A DNA stretch of 64,000 nucleotides from Profundibacterium mesophilum KAUST100406-0324 (GTDB taxonomy: Bacteria; Pseudomonadota; Alphaproteobacteria; Rhodobacterales; Rhodobacteraceae): the NCBI RefSeq assembly GCF_009835145.1, contig NZ_APKE01000014.1, positions 310,001 through 374,000 of the forward strand. The letters are read 5' to 3'. The notes under the pieces were generated by a model. The model was given only the letters and a program-made list of their open reading frames with translations, made no database searches and was not told where the DNA came from. Made by a program: the position numbers and the translations under genes. Positions 35,462 to 44,569 of this stretch are shown one piece after another (positions within the stretch are counted from its first letter, which is position 1; each line of letters begins with the position of its first letter).

Positions 35462-37450
35462 ATGGGGAGCATTGCGGCACACTCTGGCATATCGATGAGC
35501 CGGCGCGGGTTCATCGGGGGCGCGGCCTGCGGCGGGGGGCTGGCGATCGTGCATCCCTTTACCGCCAATGCCGCCGCCGGGCAGGTCCATCTGCGGGTGA
35601 TGGAGACCACCGACCTGCACATGCATATCTGGCCCTATGACTATTACGCGGACCGGCCCGATGCCGCCGTGGGGCTCGCGCGGACCGCCACCCACGTCGC
35701 GGCGATCCGCGCCGAGGCCCGCAACAGCCTGCTGCTCGACAACGGTGATTTCCTGCAGGGCAACCCGATGGGCGATTACATGGCCTATGATCGCGGGATG
35801 CTCGCCGGCGACCGCCACCCGATGATCACCGCCTTCAACACGCTGGGCTTCGATGGCGCGACGCTGGGAAACCACGAGTTCAACTACGGGCTCGATTTCC
35901 TGCTGAACTCGCTGGCCGGTGCGAAATTTCCGCTCGTCCTGTCCAATGTCGTGACCGAGCGGGGCGCGTCGCCGCTCGATGACACCACCCTCCTGCCGCC
36001 CTATGTCATCCTCGATCGCGTCCTGCTGGACGGGTCGGGCGAGGGACACCCCATCCGCATCGGCCTCATCGGGTTCACCCCGCCGCAGATCATGAAATGG
36101 GACCGCCATCACCTCGAGGGACGGGTAACGGTGCGCGACATCGTCGACTGCGCGCGGGCCTATGTCCCGCGGATGCGGGCGGAGGGGGCCGATATCGTCA
36201 TCGCCCTGTCGCATTCCGGCATCGGTGCCCCCGAGGCGCTGGAGATGATGGAGAACGCCTCGACCGCGCTGGGCGCGGTGCCGGGGATCGACGCGATCCT
36301 GGCGGGCCATTCGCACCGTGTCTTTCCGGGTCCCGATTACGAGGGGCATGCCGGCGTGGACGTGGCCGGCGGCACGTTGCAGGGCACCCCGGCGGTGATG
36401 GCCGGTTTCTGGGGCTCCGATCTGGGGGTGATCGACCTGCTGCTCGAGCGCGCCGGGGCGGGCTGGCGCGTGGCGGGGCACGAGGTGGCGATCCGCCCGA
36501 TCGCGCAGCGCGGCGGGGCGGGCCGGGCGGAGGCGCTGGTGCCGAGCGATGACAGGGTGCTGGCCGTCACGCAGGCCGATCACGAGGCGACCCTCGACTA
36601 CGTGCGCCGGCCGGTGGGACGCAGCGACGCGCCGCTGCACAGCTACTTCGCCCTGGTCGCCGACGATCCCTCGGTGCAGATCGTCAACCGCGCCCAGAAA
36701 TGGTATATCGAGCAGATGCTCGAAGGCACGCCCTACGAGGATTTGCCGGTGCTGAGCGCCGCCGCCCCCTTCAAGGCCGGGGGGCGCGGCGGGCCGCAAT
36801 ACTATACCGACGTGCCCGCGGGGGACCTGGCGATCAGGAACATCGCCGATCTCTACCTGTATCCCAACACGATCCGCGCGGTGAAGGTGAGCGGCGCACA
36901 AGTGCGCGAATGGCTCGAACGCGCGGCGGGCATGTTCAACCAGATCGCGCCGGGGGCGGTGGACCAGATGCTGCTCGATCCTGACTTCCCGAGCTACAAT
37001 TTCGATGTCATCGACGGGCTGAGCTACACGATCGACCTGTCGCAGCCGTCGAGATACGGGCGCGACGGCGCGCTTCTGCACCCCGGCGCGCATCGCATCG
37101 TCGATCTGCGCCACGAGGGCGACCGGGTGAAACCCGATGACGGTTTCGTCGTCGCCACGAACAACTACCGCGCCGCGGGGGGCGGCGATTTTCCGGGCGC
37201 CGACGGCGACACGATCATCTTCGAGGGGCCCGATACCAACCGCGACGTGATCGTGCGCTACATCATGGAGCGCGGCACGATCAGCCCGCGCGCCGACGGC
37301 AACTGGCGCTTCGCGCCGATGCCGGGCGCCACGGTGCTCTTCGACAGCGGACCGGGGGCGGGCGCGCATGCCGGCGCGGTGCCGGGCATGTCGATCTCGC
37401 CGGCGGGGCAAGGGCCGGACGGCTTCGATCGGTTCCGCATCGCCCTGTAA
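35462..37450 (+). CDS. cpdB: 2',3'-cyclic-nucleotide 2'-phosphodiesterase/3'-nucleotidase, Tat-exported
   Basis: 662 residues. A twin-arginine signal, SRRGFIGG (13-20) plus a hydrophobic stretch, implies export of the folded protein to the periplasm. The calcineurin-like domain has ETTDLHMHIWPYD (metal ligands D51, H53), DNGDFLQG, GNHEFNYG and GHSHRVFPG; the C-terminal 5'-nucleotidase domain carries NNYRAAGGGDF. It hydrolyses 2',3'-cyclic nucleotides and 3'-nucleotides for phosphate and nucleoside salvage. AGGA before ATG 35462 supports that start; ATG 35495 is the alternative. A HAD phosphatase gene follows after 42 bases. Confidence 0.88.
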   Translation: MGSIAAHSGISMSRRGFIGGAACGGGLAIVHPFTANAAAGQVHLRVMETTDLHMHIWPYDYYADRPDAAVGLARTATHVAAIRAEARNSLLLDNGDFLQGNPMGDYMAYDRGMLAGDRHPMITAFNTLGFDGATLGNHEFNYGLDFLLNSLAGAKFPLVLSNVVTERGASPLDDTTLLPPYVILDRVLLDGSGEGHPIRIGLIGFTPPQIMKWDRHHLEGRVTVRDIVDCARAYVPRMRAEGADIVIALSHSGIGAPEALEMMENASTALGAVPGIDAILAGHSHRVFPGPDYEGHAGVDVAGGTLQGTPAVMAGFWGSDLGVIDLLLERAGAGWRVAGHEVAIRPIAQRGGAGRAEALVPSDDRVLAVTQADHEATLDYVRRPVGRSDAPLHSYFALVADDPSVQIVNRAQKWYIEQMLEGTPYEDLPVLSAAAPFKAGGRGGPQYYTDVPAGDLAIRNIADLYLYPNTIRAVKVSGAQVREWLERAAGMFNQIAPGAVDQMLLDPDFPSYNFDVIDGLSYTIDLSQPSRYGRDGALLHPGAHRIVDLRHEGDRVKPDDGFVVATNNYRAAGGGDFPGADGDTIIFEGPDTNRDVIVRYIMERGTISPRADGNWRFAPMPGATVLFDSGPGAGAHAGAVPGMSISPAGQGPDGFDRFRIAL

Positions 37451-37492
37451 TGGGCTAGACCGGGGGCGCGTTTGCAAGAAGGATCGCGCTCG

Positions 37493-38167
37493 ATGTCCCA
37501 CCCACCCGCCGGCCGGCCATTCGCCGCGGAGATCTTCGATCTCGACGGCACGCTGCTTGACACCGAGAGCCTTGGGCTCGAGGCCGGGATCGAGGCGCTC
37601 GCGGAGCTGGGGCACAATGTCGATGCCGCCACGATGCGCGGATTGATCGGTCTCGACAGCCCCACCGCCCTCGCCGTCCTGTCGCGCCACCTGGGGGTGG
37701 TGCTCGAGCAGGAGCGCACGATGTCGCATTGGCGCGCCGCGATGGCCCGGCGCTGCCGCAGCGGCGTGCCGGTCATGGAGGGTGCGCTCGCTCTTCTCGA
37801 CCGGATCGACGCGCTCGGACTGCCGCGCGCGGTGGCCACGAACAGCCGCACGCAGGGCGCCGTCAGCAAGCTCGAGGCCTCATCGCTCGCCGGACGCTTC
37901 GAGGTGGTGATCGGCTTCGAACAGGTGGCGCGCGGCAAGCCGGCGCCCGATGTCTTCATCGAGGCCGCGCGGCGCCTCGGGATCGCGCCCGCGCGCTGCC
38001 TCGTTTTCGAGGATTCGGATGTCGGAACGCGGGCCGCCCTCGCGGCCGGAATGACCGTGGTGCAGATCCCCGATCAATCCGCCCGGGGTCCGAGCGGCGC
38101 GCATTTCCTCGCCAGAACCCTCGCCGAAGGGGCCGCCTGGGCTGATCTGGTGCCCGCCGGGGGTTGA
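37493..38167 (+). CDS. HAD superfamily phosphatase, beta-phosphoglucomutase-like
   Basis: 224 residues, HAD subfamily IA. Motif I is FDLDGTLLDTE (nucleophile and acid/base Asp), motif II ATNSRTQ, motif III Lys in ARGKPAPDVF, and motif IV FEDSDVGTRAALAAG. Length and cap suggest a beta-phosphoglucomutase/phosphoglycolate-type phosphatase; the substrate is unknown. ATG 37493 is preferred to TTG 37472 because AAGAAGGA is correctly placed. Its stop lies inside the promoter of the SRP RNA gene. Confidence 0.88.
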   Translation: MSHPPAGRPFAAEIFDLDGTLLDTESLGLEAGIEALAELGHNVDAATMRGLIGLDSPTALAVLSRHLGVVLEQERTMSHWRAAMARRCRSGVPVMEGALALLDRIDALGLPRAVATNSRTQGAVSKLEASSLAGRFEVVIGFEQVARGKPAPDVFIEAARRLGIAPARCLVFEDSDVGTRAALAAGMTVVQIPDQSARGPSGAHFLARTLAEGAAWADLVPAGG

Positions 38168-38192
38168 TCTCGGCCATGGCGGCGCGTATTTG
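38164..38192 (+). promoter_or_regulatory. Candidate promoter of the SRP RNA gene
   Basis: TTGATC (38164-38169), a 17-base spacer and TATTTG (38187-38192). The -35 includes the stop codon of the HAD gene (TGA 38165-38167). The predicted +1 near 38199 fits the start of the RNA. Confidence 0.55.
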
Positions 38193-38196
38193 GGGC

Positions 38197-38297
38197 GTGA
38201 GAGGTTGGCGCGGGCAGGCACCTCGCCAACCCGGTCAGGTCCGGAAGGAAGCAGCCGTAACGAGCCTCGCTTGGGTCGTTGTCCAGCCTCTCACCTC
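38197..38297 (+). ncRNA. ffs: Signal recognition particle RNA, small bacterial (4.5S) type
   Basis: The diagnostic domain IV loop is present as GGTCAGGTCCGGAAGGAAGC (38233-38252) followed by AGCCGTAACGA, the Ffh-binding hairpin with its GGAA tetraloop and asymmetric loop. The flanks pair as GAGAGGTTGG at the 5' side with CCAGCCTCTC at the 3' side, closing one long hairpin of about 100 bases. Ends are approximate, because pairing can continue as GGGGCGTGAGAGG with CCTCTCAC...CGCCCC (38192-38304). The RNA forms the SRP with Ffh and targets membrane proteins cotranslationally. Its position before dnaX-ybaB-recR is a conserved arrangement in several phyla. Confidence 0.95.
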
Positions 38298-38349
38298 ACG
38301 CCCCCTCGCGCGGCAGGCCGCCCTGCCCGGAGCGGCGCAGGCCCCGGCG

Positions 38350-38643
38350 CTAGCGCAGCGCGGAGACGAGGAAGCCCCAGCCCAGCAAGGCGATCAGACC
38401 CAGAACCAGCGCCCCCGACAGAAGACCCGGCACGGCGGCCGCGCGGCGCAATGTCGTTCTGGGCGCAAGGCGCGGGCGCAGGCACCAAAGGACGGTCGCG
38501 GCCGTTCCGGCGCCGAGCTGCCAGATGGCAAAGCCGCGAATCGCTCCGATCGCATCCGCCGCGCGCAGCGACGCGATCACGCTTGCCACCGTGAGAGCCG
38601 TCCAGACGGCCAGCCAGACCGCCACTTTCATCCTGTTGTTCAT
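38350..38643 (-). CDS. Small hypothetical membrane protein
   Basis: 97 residues with three predicted membrane segments (about 6-23, 32-48, 70-93) separated by short basic loops. No family is recognised. ATG 38643 (MNNRMKVAVW) is used; an upstream in-frame ATG at 38682 would add 13 polar residues. It sits between the SRP RNA and the DUF202 gene, divergent from the latter. The good distribution of hydrophobic stretches and the lack of overlap with other genes support a real gene. Confidence 0.6.
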   Translation of the reverse strand: MNNRMKVAVWLAVWTALTVASVIASLRAADAIGAIRGFAIWQLGAGTAATVLWCLRPRLAPRTTLRRAAAVPGLLSGALVLGLIALLGWGFLVSALR

Positions 38644-38788
38644 CCGCCTGGGACCCCGTGCGTCTTGCGCTGCGGTCCTCATATCACCGCGCCCCGGATC
38701 GTCCATGCGGCAAAACCCTGCATGTCCATGGCGCTTGGCCGCCCGGCATATGCCCCAGCGGCTCGACATGCCCGGCCCGCGCATTAAA

Positions 38789-39193
38789 ATGCCCCTCATG
38801 GGAACACGCGACAAGAAAAGCGCTCTCGCACGGGATCGCACCGACTGGGCGGAGGACCGCACGGACTGGGCCGAGGACCGCACCATTCTGGCGAACGAGC
38901 GCACCTTCGCAAGCTGGCTGCGCACCGGGCTGACCGCGCTCGCGGTGGCGATCGCCCTGGCGGCGATCTTCGGCGATGCCGAGGGGCCGATCTCCCCCGC
39001 GCGCAGCGTCGCCAGCATCTTCGTGCTCGGGGCGATCATCGTCTTCTGGATGGCGCGCGGCAAGACGCTCTCCTCGCTCGACGATCTCGACCGGCACAGC
39101 GTGGACGCGATGCGCCGGCGGGGGATCACCGCGATCACCGTTCTGATGATGCTCGGTGCGGCGGGGACGGGCGTGCTGCTGTGGATCGTCTGA
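38789..39193 (+). CDS. DUF202 family membrane protein (YidH-like)
   Basis: 134 residues (ATG 38789; ATG 38798 is an alternative). The cytoplasmic N-terminus has a seven-residue repeat, DRTDWAEDRTDWAEDRT, followed by the family signature ILANERTFASWLRTGLTAL and three membrane helices. YidH/DUF202 proteins are inner-membrane proteins of unknown function. The tandem DRTDWAE repeat is common in this family. The gene precedes dnaX by 77 bases. No clear ribosome site is visible. Confidence 0.85.
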   Translation: MPLMGTRDKKSALARDRTDWAEDRTDWAEDRTILANERTFASWLRTGLTALAVAIALAAIFGDAEGPISPARSVASIFVLGAIIVFWMARGKTLSSLDDLDRHSVDAMRRRGITAITVLMMLGAAGTGVLLWIV

Positions 39194-39270
39194 GCCGGGT
39201 GGACGCGCCGCATCGGCGCGCCTAGTCTGCCGCCGGTCCGCTCCCTTCTTTCCACAAGCCGCAGGCCCCC

Positions 39271-41112
39271 ATGTCAGACAGTCCCGCCTATCAGGTGCTC
39301 GCCCGGAAATACCGCCCCGCGACCTTCGCCGACCTGATCGGCCAGGAGGCGATGGTGCGCACGCTCAGGAACGCCTTCGAGGCGGACCGGATCGCCCAAG
39401 CCTTCATCATGACCGGCATCCGCGGCACCGGCAAGACGACGACGGCACGCATCATCGCCAAGGGCATGAACTGCATCGGGCCGGACGGGCAGGGCGGCCC
39501 GACCACCGAGCCCTGCGGTGTCTGCGAGCATTGCCGGGCGATCGCCGAAGGGCGCCATGTCGATGTCCTGGAGATGGACGGCGCCAGCCAGACGCGGATC
39601 GACGACATCCGCGACAACGTCCTGAACTCGGTGCAATACGCGCCCGGGTCCGCGCGCTACAAGATCTACATCATCGACGAGGTGCACATGCTCAGCACCT
39701 CCGCCTTCAACGCGCTCCTCAAGACCCTCGAGGAGCCGCCGGCGCATGTGAAGTTCATCTTCGCCACCACCGAGATCCGCAAGGTCCCGGTGACGGTGCT
39801 CTCGCGGTGCCAGCGCTTCGATCTGCGGCGCATCGAGCCCGAGGTGATGATGGCCCATCTGGGCGCGATCGCGGCGAAGGAGGGGGCCGAGATCGACGAG
39901 GAGGCCCTGGCGCTGATTTCCCGCGCCGCCGAAGGCTCGGTGCGCGATGCGATGAGCCTGATGGATCAGGCGATCGCCCATGGCGCCGGCGCGACCACCG
40001 CCGAACAGGTGCGCGCCATGCTCGGCCTTGCCGACCGGGGGCGGGTGCTTGACCTGTTCGACCTGATCATGGCCGGCGATCCCGGCGGCGCGCTCTCCGA
40101 GCTTGCCGGGCAATATGCCGACGGGGCGGACCCGGTGGCGGTGCTGCGCGATCTGGCGGAGATCACCCATTGGGTCAGCGTGGTGAAGATCACGCCGGCC
40201 GCGGCCGAGGATCCGACCGTGGGGCCCGACGAGCGGAGCCGCGGCCTGTCGATGGCAGAGCGCCTGCCGATGCGCGTGCTGACGCGGACATGGCAGATGC
40301 TGCTCAAGGCGCTCGAAGAGGTCTCCTCCGCGCCGAACGCGATGATGGCGGCCGAGATGTCGATCATCCGCCTGACCCATGTGGCGGACCTGCCGCCGCC
40401 CGAGGATCTGCTGCGCAGGCTGCATGACGCGCCCCCCCGTGGTGGCAGCGGCGCTCAGGCAGGCGGGCAAGAGGGCGGCCAGGGCACCGGTGGCGGAGCG
40501 GCACGGTCCTCCGCCGCTCCGGCGGCCGGCGCATCCGGCGGTGCGCGGGCCGGGGGACAGGAACCCCGTCACGCACCGAACCCGGGGGCCGCGCAAGGCG
40601 CCACGGCGAGCCCGCGGGCGAGCGGCGCGGGTCCCGGCCCCTCGGCGGCACTGGCGCCCGAGACCGTGCCGGCCCTTGCCCGTTTCGCCAGTTTCGACCA
40701 GGTCGTCGCGCTGGTGCGCGCCAATCGCGACGCCAAGCTGCTGATCGAGATCGAGACCTGCCTGCGCCTTGCGAGCTACGCCCCCGGACGGATCGAGTTC
40801 GAGCCGACGGGCGATGCGCCGCGCGATCTTGCCGGGCGGCTCGCGCAGCGGTTGCAGCTGTGGACCGGGGTGCGCTGGGCGGTCAGCCTGGTCAACGAGG
40901 GCGGCGCGCCCACCATCGCCGAGGAGCGCGACGCCGAAGGGGCCGCCCTGCGCGCTCGTGCCGAGGCCCATCCGCTGATGCAGGCGGTGCGCAGCGCCTT
41001 TCCCGCCGCCAGGATCGAGGACATCCGCAGCATGGGCGAGATCGCAGCCGCGGCCGCCGTCGAGGCGCTGCCCGAGGTCGAGGACGAATGGGACCCCTTC
41101 GAGGAAGACTGA
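39271..41112 (+). CDS. dnaX: DNA polymerase III subunit gamma/tau
   Basis: 613 residues. The AAA+ clamp-loader domain is at the N-terminus: Walker A in TGIRGTGKTTTAR (about 48-60), a zinc module with CGVCEHC, Walker B IDEVHMLS, and the SRC motif SRCQRFDLRRI. A Gly/Ala-rich linker (about 390-465) leads to a tau C-terminal domain ending in EVEDEWDPFEED, the DnaE-contacting type tail. It loads the beta clamp and couples the polymerases. No A-rich slippage site of the E. coli kind is apparent, so a separate gamma product is unproven. It is followed by ybaB and recR in the conserved order. Confidence 0.95.
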   Translation: MSDSPAYQVLARKYRPATFADLIGQEAMVRTLRNAFEADRIAQAFIMTGIRGTGKTTTARIIAKGMNCIGPDGQGGPTTEPCGVCEHCRAIAEGRHVDVLEMDGASQTRIDDIRDNVLNSVQYAPGSARYKIYIIDEVHMLSTSAFNALLKTLEEPPAHVKFIFATTEIRKVPVTVLSRCQRFDLRRIEPEVMMAHLGAIAAKEGAEIDEEALALISRAAEGSVRDAMSLMDQAIAHGAGATTAEQVRAMLGLADRGRVLDLFDLIMAGDPGGALSELAGQYADGADPVAVLRDLAEITHWVSVVKITPAAAEDPTVGPDERSRGLSMAERLPMRVLTRTWQMLLKALEEVSSAPNAMMAAEMSIIRLTHVADLPPPEDLLRRLHDAPPRGGSGAQAGGQEGGQGTGGGAARSSAAPAAGASGGARAGGQEPRHAPNPGAAQGATASPRASGAGPGPSAALAPETVPALARFASFDQVVALVRANRDAKLLIEIETCLRLASYAPGRIEFEPTGDAPRDLAGRLAQRLQLWTGVRWAVSLVNEGGAPTIAEERDAEGAALRARAEAHPLMQAVRSAFPAARIEDIRSMGEIAAAAAVEALPEVEDEWDPFEED

Positions 41113-41178
41113 GCGTCCCTTGCCGCGGGGGGCGCGGGTGAATACATGGCAAGTGATCGACAACAGGGAGACGACGTG

Positions 41179-41523
41179 ATGTTCAAAGGTTTGGGCGGGC
41201 TCGGTGACATGGGCAAGATGATGAAGGCCGCGCAGGAGATGCAGGGCAAGGTCGAACAGCTTCAGACCGAGCTCGCGTCGATCAGCGTGACGGGAGAGTC
41301 GGGCGCCGGACTGGTCAAGGCGACCGCAACCGCCAAGGGCGAGCTGACCGGGCTCGACATCGATCCCTCGATCTTCAACCCCGACGAGAAGGAAGTCGTC
41401 GAGGACCTGATCCTCGCCGCGATCAAGGATGCCCAGCAGAAGGCCAGCGCCAAGAGCCAGGAAGAGATGGGCAAGCTGACCGAGGGGCTGGGACTGCCCG
41501 CCGGCATGAAGCTGCCCTTCTGA
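41179..41523 (+). CDS. ybaB: YbaB/EbfC nucleoid-associated protein
   Basis: 114 residues; CAGGGAG (41164-41170) supports ATG 41179 ([16 protein letters not shown]). The family signature is a long amphipathic helix with [18 protein letters not shown] followed by [20 protein letters not shown] and a second helix [17 protein letters not shown]. It forms dimers that bind DNA as tweezers. dnaX-ybaB-recR is a conserved gene order, and this gene is 66 bases after dnaX and 40 before recR. Confidence 0.93.
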   Translation: MFKGLGGLGDMGKMMKAAQEMQGKVEQLQTELASISVTGESGAGLVKATATAKGELTGLDIDPSIFNPDEKEVVEDLILAAIKDAQQKASAKSQEEMGKLTEGLGLPAGMKLPF

Positions 41524-41563
41524 GCGGGGAGGACGGGGCGCCCCACGGGCGCCCGGATGCCAG

Positions 41564-42163
41564 ATGAGCGACGCCGCCACCGATATCGACGATCTGATCG
41601 CGCTGATGGCGCGGCTTCCGGGGCTCGGGCCACGCTCGGCGCGCCGTGCCGTGCTGCATCTCGTGAAGAAGCGCTCGATCCTGATGAAGCCCCTTGCCGA
41701 GCAGATGGGCCGGGTCGCGGCGACGGCGCGCGAATGCACGCTCTGCGGCAACATCTCCGGAACCGAGCTTTGCGCGATCTGCGCGTCCGAGGCCAGGGCG
41801 AATGGCGAGCTTTGCGTGGTCGAGGATGTCTCCGACCTGTGGGCCATGGAACGCTCGGGGATCTTCAAGGGCCGCTACCACGTCCTTGGCGGGACGCTCT
41901 CCGCGCTTGATGCCGTCGGGCCGGACGAGCTGCGCATCCCGCGCCTTGTCGCCCGCCTCGCGCCCGAGGGGGTGCGCGAGGTGATCCTGGCGCTCGGTGC
42001 GACCGTGGACGGGCAGACGACCGCCCATTACATCGCAGAGCAGATCGAGCCGCACGGGATCGAGCTGACATCCCTGGCGCAGGGCGTGCCGATCGGCGGT
42101 GAGCTCGACTACCTCGATGACGGCACCATCACCGCCGCCCTGAACGCCCGCCGTGCCTTCTGA
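41564..42163 (+). CDS. recR: Recombination protein RecR
   Basis: 199 residues, normal length. An N-terminal helix-hairpin-helix ([23 protein letters not shown]) precedes a Cys4 zinc finger (CTLCGN...CAIC) and a Toprim domain ([15 protein letters not shown] with catalytic-type Glu and [18 protein letters not shown]). With RecF/RecO it loads RecA at single-strand gaps. It is in the dnaX-ybaB-recR operon, ending before a metallo-beta-lactamase-fold gene. Confidence 0.95.
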   Translation: MSDAATDIDDLIALMARLPGLGPRSARRAVLHLVKKRSILMKPLAEQMGRVAATARECTLCGNISGTELCAICASEARANGELCVVEDVSDLWAMERSGIFKGRYHVLGGTLSALDAVGPDELRIPRLVARLAPEGVREVILALGATVDGQTTAHYIAEQIEPHGIELTSLAQGVPIGGELDYLDDGTITAALNARRAF

Positions 42164-42208
42164 GCCGCGCTCCCCGAGGGCGCCGGGTCATTCCGCAGGA
42201 GATCTTCC

Positions 42209-43525
42209 GTGAAGCTGACACATCTGCAATCCGCGACCGTGATGATCGAGACCAACGGCACGCGCATCCTTACCGATCCCTGGCTGGTGGATGGCGAGTA
42301 TTACGGAAGCTGGTTCCATTACCCGCCTTATCCCGGGCGGCCCGAGGACCTGGAATACGACTACATCTATGTCAGCCATATCCACCCGGACCACATGTCG
42401 CGCAAGACGATGGCGCGTCTTGACAAATCCAAGCCGGTCCTCATCCACGACTTCGAGGAGAAGTTCCTCAGGATGAACCTCGAGCGGATGGGTTTCGAGG
42501 TGATCGAGCTGCCGCATAACGAGCGCTTCGATCTGCCGGGTGGCGGGTTCATCCAGATCCTCGGTGCCGACAACTGCGACCCCGAGCTTTGCGCGCGCTA
42601 TTTCGGCTGCGCCCCGGTGGAGGCGAAGTTCCGGATGACCCGGATCGACACGCTCTCGGTGATCTCGGACGGAACCCACGTCATCCTCAATACCAACGAC
42701 TGCCCCGAGCCGCTGGCGCGCGACGCCGTGGACCGGGTATTGGCCGAGCATGGCTCGATCGACCTGATGCTGGTCGGCTATGCCGGCGCCGGGCCCTTCC
42801 CGCAATGCTTCGCCTTTGCCGACACCGCGCAGATGCGCGCCGCCGCCGACCGCAAGAGGGCGCAGTTCATCGACCAGGCGGTCGCCTATATCGAGCGTGT
42901 GCGCCCGGCGGCGTTCATGCCCTTCGCCGGCACCTATGTGCTGGGCGGGCGCAAGGGGGCGCTCAACGACGCACGCGGGGTGCCCGGCCTCGACGAGGCC
43001 CTCGCCGAGATCGTCCCGCGCGTTCCCGCCGAATGCCAGGGCTTCATTCTGGATGCGGCTCAGAGCTGGGATCTCGGGGCCCGCGAGGCAAGCGCGCCGC
43101 CCACCGCCCCCGATCCCGCCGCCCGCGCGGCCTATCTCGCGCAGATCGCGGAGCATCCCTACGACTACGACGCGCTGCCCGCCCCGGGCGATGACGCGCT
43201 CCTTGAGATGGCGCAGGCCGCCTATCCCCGGTTTGCCGGCAAGGCCGCCCAGATCGGACTGTCGGATGCCACGCGGATCGTGGTAACCGCCGATGATTTC
43301 GCGATCGGCTTCGATGCCGCCCGCCCGCCCGAGCGCATCCATGCGCTGCCGGCGGGAGATTATGTCAGGATCGAAACCGATCGCCGGCTTCTCGGCGCGT
43401 TGTTGCAAGGGCCGCGACACGCGCATTGGAACAATGCCGAGATCGGCTCGCATCTCAGCTACGAGCGCCGGCCTGACAGGTTCGACCGAGAGCTCTACCA
43501 TGCAATGTCCTTCTTCCATTCGTGA
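42209..43525 (+). CDS. Metallo-beta-lactamase-fold protein, UlaG/CMAH-like
   Basis: 438 residues. The N-terminal MBL domain starts MKLTHLQSATVMIETNGTRILTDPWL and has the metal motif SHIHPDH (56-62), with LADNCD and LNTNDCPEP as later ligand regions. The C-terminal 150 residues include PRHAHWNNAEIGSHLSYERRPDRFDRELY, resembling the C-terminus of CMP-N-acetylneuraminate hydroxylase-like proteins; no Rieske domain is present. The protein is cytosolic, without a signal peptide, and the substrate is unknown. It lies 45 bases after recR on the same strand. A GGAG site precedes the ATG. Confidence 0.8.
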   Translation: MKLTHLQSATVMIETNGTRILTDPWLVDGEYYGSWFHYPPYPGRPEDLEYDYIYVSHIHPDHMSRKTMARLDKSKPVLIHDFEEKFLRMNLERMGFEVIELPHNERFDLPGGGFIQILGADNCDPELCARYFGCAPVEAKFRMTRIDTLSVISDGTHVILNTNDCPEPLARDAVDRVLAEHGSIDLMLVGYAGAGPFPQCFAFADTAQMRAAADRKRAQFIDQAVAYIERVRPAAFMPFAGTYVLGGRKGALNDARGVPGLDEALAEIVPRVPAECQGFILDAAQSWDLGAREASAPPTAPDPAARAAYLAQIAEHPYDYDALPAPGDDALLEMAQAAYPRFAGKAAQIGLSDATRIVVTADDFAIGFDAARPPERIHALPAGDYVRIETDRRLLGALLQGPRHAHWNNAEIGSHLSYERRPDRFDRELYHAMSFFHS

Positions 43526-43717
43526 GGACGGCCGGGCCGGGCATTGCGCGGCATATCCACAACTTGCGCGGCCCGGCTGCCACGAAAACGCTTTACAGGC
43601 TTGACCTGTTGCAACACGATGCCACCCAGAGTGGTCGATCCTGAACGAACCATTCCCCGCAGGCATTTCGCCGCGACGCCGATCGGCGCATCGCGGCTGC
43701 AAGTTATGAGGCCGAGG

Positions 43718-44221
43718 ATGGCATCAACCCACGATCTCGACGGCGCCGAGGCGTTCGATCCGATCGATATCGTCGAGAGCATCGCAGCGCGTCATGACTG
43801 GGAGTTCGACCGGATCGCCGACGATCAGATCACCATGTCCGTCGAGGGGCAATGGCGGACCTATGCGCTGACGCTGGCCTGGTCGTCGGCCGACGAGATG
43901 CTGCGTCTCATCTCGACCTTCGAGATGGAGCCGCCGGAGGATCGCCTTCCGCAGCTCTACGAACTGCTCAACCTGACCAATGACCAATGCTGGGCGGGGG
44001 CCTTCACCTACTGGGCGGATCAGCGCCTGATGGTCTGGCGCTACGGGCTCGCCCTCGATGGCGGACAGGTGGCCGACCCCGAACAGATCGCGCGCATGAT
44101 CAGCGCGGCGGTATCGGCGGCGGAACGCTTCTATCCCGCCTTCCAGCTGGCCACCTGGGGCCGCCGTACCGTGGACAGCTCGATGAAGATCGCGATCTGC
44201 GAGGCTTACGGGCGCGCCTGA
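43718..44221 (+). CDS. YbjN domain protein
   Basis: 167 residues; GAGG at 43708-43711 has six-base spacing to ATG 43718. The fold is type III secretion chaperone-like, with the pattern IVESIAARHDWEFDRIADDQITMSVEGQW, LLNLTNDQCWAGAFTYW and VWRYGLAL typical of YbjN. In enteric bacteria YbjN affects motility and stress phenotypes; the role here is unknown. It lies upstream of proC with a 348-base gap. AT-rich sequence before it (43590-43615, with TTTACA) could be a promoter. Confidence 0.85.
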   Translation: MASTHDLDGAEAFDPIDIVESIAARHDWEFDRIADDQITMSVEGQWRTYALTLAWSSADEMLRLISTFEMEPPEDRLPQLYELLNLTNDQCWAGAFTYWADQRLMVWRYGLALDGGQVADPEQIARMISAAVSAAERFYPAFQLATWGRRTVDSSMKIAICEAYGRA

Positions 44222-44569
44222 CCGGCCGCTCCGGTCCGCCCCGCCCCGACCGACCCGGACCGGCCCCGATTTTCCGCGACGCCCGCACACCCTGACACGC
44301 CTTGCCGGGGCATCCGTGCGGCGCGCTCCCCCAAGGCGATCGCGCGAATGCCGTCCCGTTTCTCCCCCTTCTTCCTGCTTGCCCCTTGCGCGCGGTGCGG
44401 TCCCCCAAGGCGCCGCGGGGCGCGTGCCTTGCAATTCCTGCCTTCCGCTCCCCGGCCTATGGGGCTTGCGCCGCCGGCGTTCCGCAGAGTGCTTGCACCC
44501 CGCGCCGCGCCGCGACACTCTGCGCCGACGGGGCCGGGGACCGCGGCCCGGCAAGGGGAGTTGGACGGT
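44222..44569. other. 348-base intergenic region with a direct repeat
   Basis: No convincing gene on either strand. It contains two copies of TCCCCCAAGGCG (44327-44338 and 44401-44412), each preceded by GTGCGG (44316-44321 with a 5-base insert, 44395-44400). The AAGGGGAG ribosome site of proC is at 44553-44560. It could hold the proC promoter, but no good -10/-35 pair is visible. Confidence 0.5.
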
